DNA of 40,968 nt, from positions 1 to 40,968 of the forward strand of contig CACWOX010000031.1 in assembly GCA_902762615.1 (NCBI GenBank), read 5' to 3'. Position 1 is the first letter of the stretch; every line of letters begins with the position of its first letter. The notes under the pieces were generated by a model, which saw nothing but the letters and a program-made list of their open reading frames with translations, was not told the origin of the DNA and made no database searches. This stretch comes from an uncultured Ruminococcus sp. GTDB taxonomy: Bacteria; Bacillota; Clostridia; Oscillospirales; Acutalibacteraceae. A program made the position numbers and the translations under genes. Shown here piece by piece: positions 15,500 through 22,564 of the stretch.

Positions 15500-15931
15500 A
15501 TGACCAGTAAATTTACAACGGCGGTTCACATTCTGACCTGTATTGATATTTTCGGCGAGCAGATGCGTGTGACCAGCGATTTTCTGTCGGGAAGTACAGG
15601 TGTGAACGCTGTCATCATACGCAATGTCCTTGCGCAACTCAGAAGTGCGGGCATTGTAACTACCCGTCAGGGCAGCGGCGGCGCACACCTTGCCAGACCT
15701 CTGAATGAGATCACGCTGTATGATGTTTACAAAGCGGTCGAGTGCATAGACGACGAGGGGTTGTTCCGTTTCCATGAGAACCCCAATGCCAAGTGCCCAG
15801 TAGGACGCAATATCCATAAGGTTATGGACGGCAGACTTTCCGCCATACAGACGGCAAAGGAGAACGAACTGAAAAGCGTTACCCTTGCCGAGATAGTGGC
15901 AGATACCAAAAAGATCATATCTGAGGAATGA
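15500..15931 (+). CDS. Rrf2-family transcriptional regulator (YwnA-like)
   Basis: The 143-residue winged-helix regulator begins MTSKFTTAVHILTCIDIFGEQMRVTSDFLSGSTGVNAVIIRNVLAQLRSAGIVTTRQGSGG, which is the Rrf2 recognition helix and wing. The three-Cys iron-sulfur cluster pattern of IscR and NsrR is absent, as in YwnA and CymR types. It is divergent from the NmrA-like gene and probably represses it, perhaps in response to electrophile or redox stress (inference from the B. subtilis-type pair). No strong ribosome site is visible; the start is set by family alignment. Confidence 0.87.
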   Translation: MTSKFTTAVHILTCIDIFGEQMRVTSDFLSGSTGVNAVIIRNVLAQLRSAGIVTTRQGSGGAHLARPLNEITLYDVYKAVECIDDEGLFRFHENPNAKCPVGRNIHKVMDGRLSAIQTAKENELKSVTLAEIVADTKKIISEE

Positions 15932-15932
15932 C

Positions 15933-15973
15933 AAAAAGAGTATGCAGGCTGATGTCGGCATACTCTTTTTTTA
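15933..15973 (+). terminator. Intrinsic terminator after the Rrf2 gene
   Basis: A stem of AAAAAGAGTATGC (15933-15945) and GCATACTCTTTTT with a 12-base loop, followed by a T-run. It is perfect and bidirectional in form. Confidence 0.85.
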
Positions 15974-16085
15974 CAGTATTATTTTTGCTGTCGACGCTGC
16001 GATCAAAGAATAATTTCTGCTGATTCATCGCAGTGGGAGCTACGGTGAAAATACGGAAAAGTGATGGATATGTCCGTTTGAAAAG

Positions 16086-16237
16086 ATGGAACTAAATCTG
16101 TTTTTCATGCGATTGCACAAACAGGACGATCGGGTTGCCAAATGGAGTGACGCGACAATCACGAAATTAAACAGGTGCTTAGCAAAATACTGGTTGAAAA
16201 TGCCATGAGCGCATGGATCCGTGTCATTGACAATTAA
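16086..16237 (+). pseudogene. Remnant of a DUF1819 / BrxA-like gene
   Basis: From 16086 the frame reads NLFFMRLHKQDDRVAKWSDA, then TITKLN. A shift of one base at AAACAGG (16169-16175) continues it as KQVLSKILVENAMSAW to a stop at 16235-16237. The joined pattern FF...QD.RVA.WSDATI.KLKQVL.KILVE matches, from memory, the C-terminal part of DUF1819 proteins, called BrxA in BREX phage-defence loci. The N-terminal two thirds are missing and there is no ribosome site, so it is a decayed fragment. No other BREX gene is visible in the window. Apart from this fragment, 15974-16226 shows no other supportable gene. Confidence 0.4.
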
Positions 16238-16255
16238 CTGTTCATATGATATAAT
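16227..16255 (+). promoter_or_regulatory. Sigma-A promoter of the HD-domain gene
   Basis: Perfect TTGACA (16227-16232), 17 bases, and perfect TATAAT (16250-16255), 64 bases before the start. It overlaps the end of the DUF1819 remnant. Confidence 0.85.
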
Positions 16256-16319
16256 CATATTAAATCTATCTGTTATATAAGATTATTCGTATAGTGTATA
16301 AAGTTTGGAGGTAATACAA

Positions 16320-16922
16320 ATGATAACAAGAGAAGAGGCATATGCCCTGCTGAAAAAATACAACCAAGACCCATTCCACATTCAGCACGGACTGACCGTG
16401 GAAGCGGTTATGAAGTGGTACGCCAATGAACTTGGGTTTGCGGAGGAAGCTGAACACTGGGGGATTGTCGGACTGCTTCATGACATCGACTTTGAACTGT
16501 ACCCGGAGGAGCATTGCCTCAAGGCGCCGGAGCTTCTGAGAGAAGGCGGCGTCGGTGATGACATTATTCATTCTGTTTGCCCACAAGGCTACGGAATCAC
16601 TGTCGGATGCGGCGTGACAATTGATGTGGAACCAATTCACGAAATGGAGAAAGTCTTGTTTGCGACGGACGAGCTGACCGGTCTGATCTGGGCAGCAGCA
16701 TTGATGCGACCTTCCAAAAGCACAAAGGATATGGAACTGAAATCTCTGAAAAAGAAGTATAAAAGCAAGGGTTTTGCGGCAGGATGTTCAAGGGAGGTCA
16801 TTGAGCGTGGAGCCAATCAGCTTGGTTGGGAACTGGATAAACTGCTGGATATGACATTGCAGGCAATGGCGGCAAGTGAAGATATTATCAATGCAGGGAT
16901 GCATAAGCAGCATTCGCCTTGA
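16320..16922 (+). CDS. HD-domain protein (HDIG-type hydrolase)
   Basis: The 200-residue cytosolic protein has the HD metal-binding pattern: His in PFHIQHG (residues 18-24), the HD doublet in GLLHDIDFELYPEEH (about 56-70), His in IIHSVCPQG and Asp in LFATDELTGL. HD proteins are metal-dependent phosphohydrolases acting on nucleotides or cyclic nucleotides; the substrate cannot be inferred. GGAGG at 16307-16311 sets the ATG at 16320. It stands alone with its own strong promoter, followed by a regulator fragment. Confidence 0.87.
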   Translation: MITREEAYALLKKYNQDPFHIQHGLTVEAVMKWYANELGFAEEAEHWGIVGLLHDIDFELYPEEHCLKAPELLREGGVGDDIIHSVCPQGYGITVGCGVTIDVEPIHEMEKVLFATDELTGLIWAAALMRPSKSTKDMELKSLKKKYKSKGFAAGCSREVIERGANQLGWELDKLLDMTLQAMAASEDIINAGMHKQHSP

Positions 16923-16937
16923 AAAGTCACTTAATAG

Positions 16938-17129
16938 CCAATTGTAACACGCTATGAACAGCGACACATCACAAGGAACTACCTCGCCACAACGTCCAAC
17001 ACCCGATTTGAAGTCATCAACAAGTGGTATCAGAACCGTGTGGAGAAGATGGACTTGGATATCCTCGCCCGAATCTGTTATGTGCTGCACTGCACTCCGT
17101 CAGACATCATTGAATACACACATCACTAA
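16938..17129 (+). pseudogene. Remnant of an XRE/Cro-type regulator
   Basis: An open frame without a start codon encodes RHITRNYLATTSNTRFEVINKWYQNRVEKMDLDILARICYVLHCTPSDIIEY in consecutive order, the second half of an HTH_26-type helix-turn-helix domain (helix 3, then the DLDILARICYVLHCTPSDII block). The first helix and any promoter are missing. It sits 15 bases after the HD gene. Confidence 0.55.
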
Positions 17130-17131
17130 TT

Positions 17132-17160
17132 CGCTGTAGCTTTACGCTGCGGCGTTTTTT
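17132..17160 (+). terminator. Intrinsic terminator
   Basis: CGCTGTAGC pairs with GCTGCGGCG (two G-U) across a 5-base loop and is followed by six T. It ends the HD-gene / XRE-remnant unit. Confidence 0.7.
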
Positions 17161-17224
17161 GGTATATATTACAATATAGAATAAATTACAATATTGCATA
17201 TTTACATTCTATGAATAGATCATG

Positions 17225-17253
17225 TTGACATTTTAGGAAACCTATGCTATTCT
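17225..17253 (+). promoter_or_regulatory. Promoter of the lipoprotein cluster
   Basis: TTGACA (17225-17230), 17 bases, and TATTCT (17248-17253) preceded by an extended -10 TGC. Confidence 0.6.
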
Positions 17254-17301
17254 GAAATTGTAAAAAAGCTACAGAAATTTAAAATACAAGGAGGTTATCT
17301 C

Positions 17302-18084
17302 ATGAAAAAGAACGAAAGAAAAATCCTTTGCGCCATATTGACATGGTTCATGCTGCTTGCTCTATTGACGGGGTGTGATCCGTCAGGTTATCAGAGTTCT
17401 AATCCTGAATTGTATTCAGTGGTAGCTGACACCTTAATCGGTGCAGGTTCATCTCATTTTGAACATACCAATATTATTGAAAATGATTCATATGGCAGAA
17501 CACTGTTTTTATATGTTGGAGGTCAGTATTCCAATATTTATCATAATGAATTGTGCGCAATGGTGATATGCCAAAAATCAACCAAAGAAAACACATATTA
17601 TTATGAGGACGACTGTTTCTTTGTTTGCAGAGAACTGGGCAAATGGACAAATGTTGATGAAATATTGCCGCTTGTTCAAGATGACATGAAAGCACTAAAG
17701 AAACTGAATGATTGGGACAAGCCTCTTAATGAGAGTAAAATGACATCAGCTAAAATTATAAAGCAATTTACTTATAAAGATGAATACAAGAGCGGTTCTC
17801 AGCTTTATAAAAACGCTCTGAATGCGATCAAATGTTCTGATGGATTTAAATGGAACTATTATATTATTTGTTCAGATTCAAAAGGAGCGCAGCTTATTCT
17901 GATGCAGAAAGAAAAAGAAGACGGAACCCCGACAGATCTTGACGAGGTAAGAACATTTTTGGTAATCGTTTCTGCCACCGGATATGTGCCAGAGGGCGGG
18001 ATTTTGGAACTTTCTTCCGATCAGCTTTATGATTACCGCGAGATTGTCAAGAGATTTAAAGCGCAGAACGGCTGGGCGAAATAA
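17302..18084 (+). CDS. Lipoprotein, unknown family
   Basis: The 260-residue protein has a basic N-terminus, a hydrophobic stretch and lipobox LLTGC (cysteine near residue 25). The mature part begins with SSNPELYSVVADTL and has Tyr/Asp-rich segments (TYYYEDDCFFVCRELG) and KKLNDWDKPLNESKM. AGGAGG lies before the ATG. It is paralogous to the next gene (shared ELYSV, NDSYGR, YYYEDD and NDW.KP.N.SKM). The cluster is more AT-rich than its neighbours, suggesting acquisition. I do not recognise the family. Confidence 0.8.
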   Translation: MKKNERKILCAILTWFMLLALLTGCDPSGYQSSNPELYSVVADTLIGAGSSHFEHTNIIENDSYGRTLFLYVGGQYSNIYHNELCAMVICQKSTKENTYYYEDDCFFVCRELGKWTNVDEILPLVQDDMKALKKLNDWDKPLNESKMTSAKIIKQFTYKDEYKSGSQLYKNALNAIKCSDGFKWNYYIICSDSKGAQLILMQKEKEDGTPTDLDEVRTFLVIVSATGYVPEGGILELSSDQLYDYREIVKRFKAQNGWAK

Positions 18085-18114
18085 GTATCGTTATAAAAAT
18101 AGGGAGTGATGATA

Positions 18115-18618
18115 ATGAAGAAAAGAATAGCAATATCTTTGATTGTTTTTATGCTGATAATCCATTTAGCCGCTTGTGACGGACACAGTAACAGTGTTGC
18201 AAGTTCAGGACATTCAGAACTATATTCCGTTGCCAATGTTTCTGTTCCTTTTGTTACGGGAAATTATGATTGGGAACAGGTGGAAATTGTTGAAAAGGAT
18301 TCCTACGGGCGAATTATGTTTAAATATCGGAGTATATCTACTATGCTGAGTGACTATTGCGGAAGCTATCTATATGCGTTGGTAGTGTGCCAAATGTATG
18401 ACAAAGACTATTCCTATTATTATGATAATGACAGTTTCATTTATTTGCGGGAGAATGGGAGTACGTCAGATGAAGATGTTCAACGATTAAAAGATTGGAA
18501 TGATTGGGGTAAGCCGATAAATCAATCAAAGATGCGCTACGTTAAAAACAGTTTTAATGATGTACCAAAGAATATTGCTGAGAATGTAAAGAATAATATA
18601 TCTGCCTATGACAAGTAA
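18115..18618 (+). CDS. Lipoprotein paralog, probably shortened
   Basis: The 167-residue protein has a lipoprotein signal (KKRIAISLIVFMLIIHLAACDG) and regions matching the preceding gene: ELYSVANVSVPF, EKDSYGRIMFKY, YSYYYDNDSFIYLRENG and KDWNDWGKPINQSKM. The start at 18115 is placed 8 bases after GGGAG; ATG 18109 is also possible. It ends about 60-70 residues earlier than its paralog, and the following overlapping frame may be its lost C-terminal part. Confidence 0.7.
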   Translation: MKKRIAISLIVFMLIIHLAACDGHSNSVASSGHSELYSVANVSVPFVTGNYDWEQVEIVEKDSYGRIMFKYRSISTMLSDYCGSYLYALVVCQMYDKDYSYYYDNDSFIYLRENGSTSDEDVQRLKDWNDWGKPINQSKMRYVKNSFNDVPKNIAENVKNNISAYDK

Positions 18619-18868
18619 AATTCCAAGTCACAATGGATATATCTATGAGAAAAAACACAAGCAGGAATTTTTTGATGATGAAATTACGACATATATTGTC
18701 AAAAGATCGCTTCAGGATAACTCGGAAACAGTCATCATAGAAGCCAAATCTACATCCATCCCTCCGTTTATCTATAAAGTTTGTTTTCCGTTCGGATTTT
18801 TACTATTGATTTGTGTGATTGTTTTTGCTATCAGAGGCAATACAGGCAAACGTAAATTACATTTTTAG
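18608..18868 (+). CDS. Small membrane protein or out-of-frame C-terminus of the preceding gene
   Basis: An 86-residue frame overlaps the end of the previous gene (+1 relative). It encodes a polar segment (GYIYEKKHKQEFFDDEITTYIVKRS) and one membrane helix near the C-terminus (VCFPFGFLLLICVIVFAI) followed by RGNTGKRK. There is no ribosome site of its own, so either it is translationally coupled or one indel near 18608-18620 split a single lipoprotein with a C-terminal helix. Confidence 0.4.
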   Translation: MTSKIPSHNGYIYEKKHKQEFFDDEITTYIVKRSLQDNSETVIIEAKSTSIPPFIYKVCFPFGFLLLICVIVFAIRGNTGKRKLHF

Positions 18869-18869
18869 T

Positions 18870-19058
18870 ATGGTTTATTTCAATTTTAAATTACTTTTTA
18901 AGGATAAGGAAGAAATTTACAAGGATTCGGAGGAGCGTGGTATCGGCTTTATCTTTGTAAGGCTTATTCTTCTCGTTATCCTTCGTTTGATTTTGTATTT
19001 TGCTGTCAATTTCATCGACGTTGTAAGGCTTTTTGGTTGTAATAAAACAAAATATTGA
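18870..19058 (+). CDS. Small putative membrane protein, 62 residues
   Basis: It begins MVYFNFKLLFKDKEEIYKD right after the previous stop, then has a long hydrophobic segment (GFIFVRLILLVILRLILYFAVNFIDVV) that would form one or two helices. No clear ribosome site. The composition matches the AT-rich cluster. It may be a real small gene or a chance frame. The stretch 19059-19268 holds only the promoter and leader of the next gene. Confidence 0.3.
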   Translation: MVYFNFKLLFKDKEEIYKDSEERGIGFIFVRLILLVILRLILYFAVNFIDVVRLFGCNKTKY

Positions 19059-19182
19059 ATTAATGGCACAGAGGAGAATATGAAAACGACAATATGAGAA
19101 AATACAATCATTCAAGCCTCCCTCTGTTTCACTATGATTTTAAAATCAAAACAGCTGCCGTCATTTTTTCTCTCTCCGCCTA

Positions 19183-19211
19183 TTGCAAATTTCTTATAAA
19201 TCATATATACT
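19183..19211 (+). promoter_or_regulatory. Promoter of the LRR-ADP-ribosyltransferase gene
   Basis: TTGCAA (19183-19188), 17 bases, and TATACT (19206-19211), followed by a 5' leader of about 50 bases with AGGAGG before the ATG at 19269. Confidence 0.5.
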
Positions 19212-19268
19212 TATGTTTATAGGGCGCTCACTACTGTGGGCTAATTTTATTATGTAGGAGGCAATTTA

Positions 19269-22244
19269 ATGAAAACTTACGCAAAAGTCCTGAGTTCCCT
19301 GCTCGCACTTCTGATGTTGTTCTGCGTGATTCCACAGACGGCGGCGTTCGCTGTAAACGACGGTCAGACCGGCGCTGAACAAACGGCAGCTGCTCAGGAC
19401 GGCATCACTCTTTCGGTCGAAACCGATAAAGACAGCTACGCGTCCGGAGAAGAGATCAATGTGACAGTTACAGTTAAGAATACGAATGACTATGTGATCA
19501 ATAACGCGACTGTCACGGTGGAACTCCCCGAGGGGCTAAGTCTTGTTTCGGGCGATTTGAGCATTTCGGGACTCACCCTTCAGCCTGGCGATACCTACCG
19601 GACATCAGTGAAGGCAATGAAGTCTGAGCCGACTGCACCCACCGAGCCGACTGTACCGACCGAGCCGCCTGTTCCGACAGTTCCGACAGTTCCGACTGAG
19701 CCAACCCAGCCGACCGAGCCGACCGAGCCAACCGAGCCAACCGAGCCGACCGAGCCGACCGAGCCAACCGAGCCGACCGAGCCAACCCAGCCGACCAAGG
19801 CAACCGAACCGACGGAGCCGACGAAACCGACATGGCCGTCTATTCCAACGGATCCCACTGAACCGACGACTCCCACCGAACCCACCAAGACAACCGAGCC
19901 GACTGCTGTGACCAAGCCGACTGCACCCACCGATCCGACGGAGCCGACCACACCCCCCACGAAGAAGCACGCTAACCCGACTCACAGCAAAGACAGCGAC
20001 GCAAAAGACAAAGGTAATTCGCATCAGGATATACCGAAGACGGGCGAAATGTCGACCACGCCATTTGTGATTATCATGATTCTGACTCCGATCATCGCTG
20101 CCGCGGCGCTGCTTGCTGTCAAGAAATATAAATACTTCTCCAAAAGAGCGATTTGCCTTGTGCTGATTCTGTCGCTGGCTTTCAGCATAATGCCGATCCA
20201 TGTGTTTGCGGCAGACGCCGACACAGCCGAAGTAAGTCTTTCGGTGGAGAAAACCGTCACGATTGACGGGAAAGAATATGTTATCAAAACCGCGATGACA
20301 GGCGAGTACAAAAAAACCGTCCAGGAATACACCTACCGTGAAAAAGAGGACGGCACCGTCGCGCTGACCGGCTATAACGGTTCCGCCAGCGCCCTGACAA
20401 TTCCCGCTTCCATCGACGGAAAGAAGGTTTCCGAGATCGGAGACAGTGCCTTTGCGGGTCTGCTTTGTCTCAAAACCGTCCGCATTCCGGAAGGCGTCAC
20501 CCATATCGGCAACTACGCATTCGAGTGCTGCTCCCTGCTCCAGAAGATCTATTTCCCCGCGTCTTTGAAATCCATTGGCGACGGCGCCTTCTCCGGCTGC
20601 GGAAGCCTGACGCTGGCGGACATGCAGGACGGCGTGAAGTCCATCGGCAACGGCGCGTTCCTGTGCTGCGACTCGCTGGTTCAGCTGGAGCTGTCCGAAG
20701 CGCTGACAAAGGTGGGGGACTTTGCGTTTTCCGGCTGTGCAGCCCTTGCCAGCATCCGCTTTAACGGCGACGGCGTGACCGCGCTGCCTGACCGCGTTTT
20801 CTACGGATGTACCTCCTTGTCCCGTGTGTATCTGCCGGACAAGATCACCTCCATCGGCAAGCGCGCGTTTGCGCACTGTGAAAAAATAGAAAGCCTGTAT
20901 TTCGGCGAGCCGCTGACTTCTCTCGGCGCTTACGCCTTCCAGGACTGCACCAAACTCTCATCCCTCACAGTGACTTCCAAGGTCATCCCGACCGGCACGT
21001 TCTCCGGCTGTAACTCACTGACATGGTTCTCCGTTCAGGACGGAACCGTCCGCATTGAGCAGGGCGCTTTCGGCAGCTCCGGGATAACGGATGTCGGCAT
21101 TCCCGCCTCTGTGACGGAGATTGAGCCGGGCGCATTCTTCCAGGTGCGTGGCAGCCTGACGCTGGATGAGGAAAACACGAACTATCAGCTCATCGACGGC
21201 TCGCTCTACACCGCCGACGGCAAGACCCTTCTGGCGTTCTTCCCCGCCGATCCTTACGCCGAGGAGCTGCAGACCGAATTTACCGTACCGGACGGCGTGG
21301 AAACCATCGCCGCCTATGCGCTGGCGGAGTCCCAACTCACCACTGTCATCCTTCCGTCGTCTGTAAAGCGGATCGACGCTTATGCCTTTATGGATCTCAA
21401 CGCCGAGAATGTGGTGATCCCTGAGGGAGCGACAGTCGATCCCGCCGCCTTCGGAGATTCCCAGCAGGAGGAGGACGGCTCCTCCGACGACTCCGGCGAA
21501 GGGAAAGTGCCGCTGGAAGTCGGCTCGGTTGCGGGAGACAAAAATCTCTTCCGCGAGGAGGATTACGCCGGTTACCGTCAGATTGCGAACGATGAGTTTA
21601 ACGCGTGGTGCGAGAAGTATCTCGCCTACAACCAGGCGCAGGGAATCCCGCTGAGTGATGAAACCATTCCCTATATCATGAGGTATAAGGGCGAGGTCAT
21701 TCCCCATTACATGCCCATGACCGCCGTGCAGAACCACGACCCCGCAATGTGGGCGGAAGCTGCCAGCGTTTTCGGCGATGATTTTGAGCAGACCTACCTG
21801 ATGATGAATCACGGTCTGTTCACCGAGCTTGACAGAGGAAAGATGGAAGAGCCTCTGGTACTTTACAGCGGACTGTATGACAGTCAGCTCATGGCAGCCG
21901 CCGGCACCGACGTGGTGCCGACCCAGCAGCAGCTGGTGGACGCCATCGGAAACACCTTCACCGACCCCATCATGATAAGCACCACCACCGATCCCGGCAT
22001 TGCCGCGGGCTTTGGCGATACGCTGTTCATCATCTACGCTTCCAAGGATGCGATGGAGAGTCTGGGCGCGGTTTGCATTGACGCGGTCGCTCACTCTCAA
22101 GAGAAGGAGATCCTGATGAACGCCAACGCCCGGTACCGTATTCTCGATGTGGGAAATATGGCAATCGAGCAGCAGGAGCCATGGGATCCCGAGCCCAGGA
22201 CGCTTTACAGACATTATGTGAAGGTCGAACTACTGACACAGTAA
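19269..22244 (+). CDS. Multidomain surface protein: sortase signal, second signal peptide, LRR domain, ADP-ribosyltransferase-like domain
   Basis: The 991-residue protein reads in order as follows. Signal peptide (1 to about 30). CARDB/DUF11-like beta domain (about 45-115). Pro-Thr-Glu linker (about 118-240). IPKTGE at 255-260 with a membrane helix and KKYKYFSKR, a complete sortase signal. Directly after it, a second export-like helix ending IHVFA-AD (cleavage predicted after residue 314). BspA-like LRR_5 repeats (about 360-735; IPASIDGKKVSEIGDSAFAG and similar). Acidic linker. C-terminal domain (about 758-991) with LYSGL (865-869), STTTDPGIAAGFGD (from 904) and QEKEIL with Glu945/Glu947. The last three resemble the R-, STS- and ExE motifs of arginine-type ADP-ribosyltransferases, except that the first-motif Arg is Ser. 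AGGAGG precedes the start. The ORF is continuous, as if two genes were fused. Confidence 0.85.
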   Translation: MKTYAKVLSSLLALLMLFCVIPQTAAFAVNDGQTGAEQTAAAQDGITLSVETDKDSYASGEEINVTVTVKNTNDYVINNATVTVELPEGLSLVSGDLSISGLTLQPGDTYRTSVKAMKSEPTAPTEPTVPTEPPVPTVPTVPTEPTQPTEPTEPTEPTEPTEPTEPTEPTEPTQPTKATEPTEPTKPTWPSIPTDPTEPTTPTEPTKTTEPTAVTKPTAPTDPTEPTTPPTKKHANPTHSKDSDAKDKGNSHQDIPKTGEMSTTPFVIIMILTPIIAAAALLAVKKYKYFSKRAICLVLILSLAFSIMPIHVFAADADTAEVSLSVEKTVTIDGKEYVIKTAMTGEYKKTVQEYTYREKEDGTVALTGYNGSASALTIPASIDGKKVSEIGDSAFAGLLCLKTVRIPEGVTHIGNYAFECCSLLQKIYFPASLKSIGDGAFSGCGSLTLADMQDGVKSIGNGAFLCCDSLVQLELSEALTKVGDFAFSGCAALASIRFNGDGVTALPDRVFYGCTSLSRVYLPDKITSIGKRAFAHCEKIESLYFGEPLTSLGAYAFQDCTKLSSLTVTSKVIPTGTFSGCNSLTWFSVQDGTVRIEQGAFGSSGITDVGIPASVTEIEPGAFFQVRGSLTLDEENTNYQLIDGSLYTADGKTLLAFFPADPYAEELQTEFTVPDGVETIAAYALAESQLTTVILPSSVKRIDAYAFMDLNAENVVIPEGATVDPAAFGDSQQEEDGSSDDSGEGKVPLEVGSVAGDKNLFREEDYAGYRQIANDEFNAWCEKYLAYNQAQGIPLSDETIPYIMRYKGEVIPHYMPMTAVQNHDPAMWAEAASVFGDDFEQTYLMMNHGLFTELDRGKMEEPLVLYSGLYDSQLMAAAGTDVVPTQQQLVDAIGNTFTDPIMISTTTDPGIAAGFGDTLFIIYASKDAMESLGAVCIDAVAHSQEKEILMNANARYRILDVGNMAIEQQEPWDPEPRTLYRHYVKVELLTQ
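19680..19800 (+). repeat. Tandem coding repeat for Thr-Glu-Pro triplets
   Basis: About 40 codons of imperfect 9-base repeats (ACCGAGCCG / ACCGAGCCA) within the linker of the surface protein. Such a stretch can change length by slippage, altering how far the domain projects from the wall. Confidence 0.8.
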
Positions 22245-22280
22245 AGGACGAAGCAACTGTTTCCCCGTAACGAAAAACAG

Positions 22281-22357
22281 GCATTTTTCTGTACTGCCCT
22301 TGCAATGAAAGAAATCGTCAGATTTTGTCGAAAGACATTGTCTGGCGGTTTTTTTCG
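22281..22357 (+). repeat. Intergenic repeat element with GAAA-capped hairpin (diverged copy)
   Basis: It starts GGCATTTTTCTGTACTGCCC, matching 4236-4256 with a few changes. An 18-bp imperfect hairpin with a GAAA tetraloop follows (AAATCGTCAGATTTTGTC / GACATTGTCTGGCGG) ending in seven T. Several stem differences from copy 1 keep pairing. It lies 37 bases after the LRR-ADP-ribosyltransferase gene and can serve as its terminator. The rest of 22358-22540 shows only AT-rich sequence and the promoter of the next gene. Confidence 0.65.
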
Positions 22358-22493
22358 GGTCGAAAAATATAATACGAGGAGTAATTACAAATCATCAGTT
22401 AAACTGTTAAATTATAACTTTTTTGGAGATATTTTTGTGGATTTCATCTGAAAGAGTCAATATTATTTTATTGAATTATTTTTCTTAGATCGG

Positions 22494-22522
22494 TTTACAA
22501 TATATGATAAAATTGTTATAAT
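22494..22522 (+). promoter_or_regulatory. Promoter of the malic enzyme gene
   Basis: TTTACA (22494-22499), 17 bases, and perfect TATAAT (22517-22522). Transcription would begin near 22529, which leaves too short a leader for the ATG at 22541 and favours the ATG at 22565. Confidence 0.65.
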
Positions 22523-22564
22523 TATAATAGATGAATTATCATGGAAGGACTGTGTTTAAAAATT

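Noticed and set aside
19595-19960. Long minus-strand frame rich in Gly-Ser-Val repeats.
   Set aside because: It is the antisense shadow of the Thr-Glu-Pro linker of the surface protein; no ribosome site or domain.
22541-22564. ATG at 22541 as malic enzyme start.
   Set aside because: It lies about 12 bases after the predicted transcription start, has no ribosome site, and adds residues not typical of the family.
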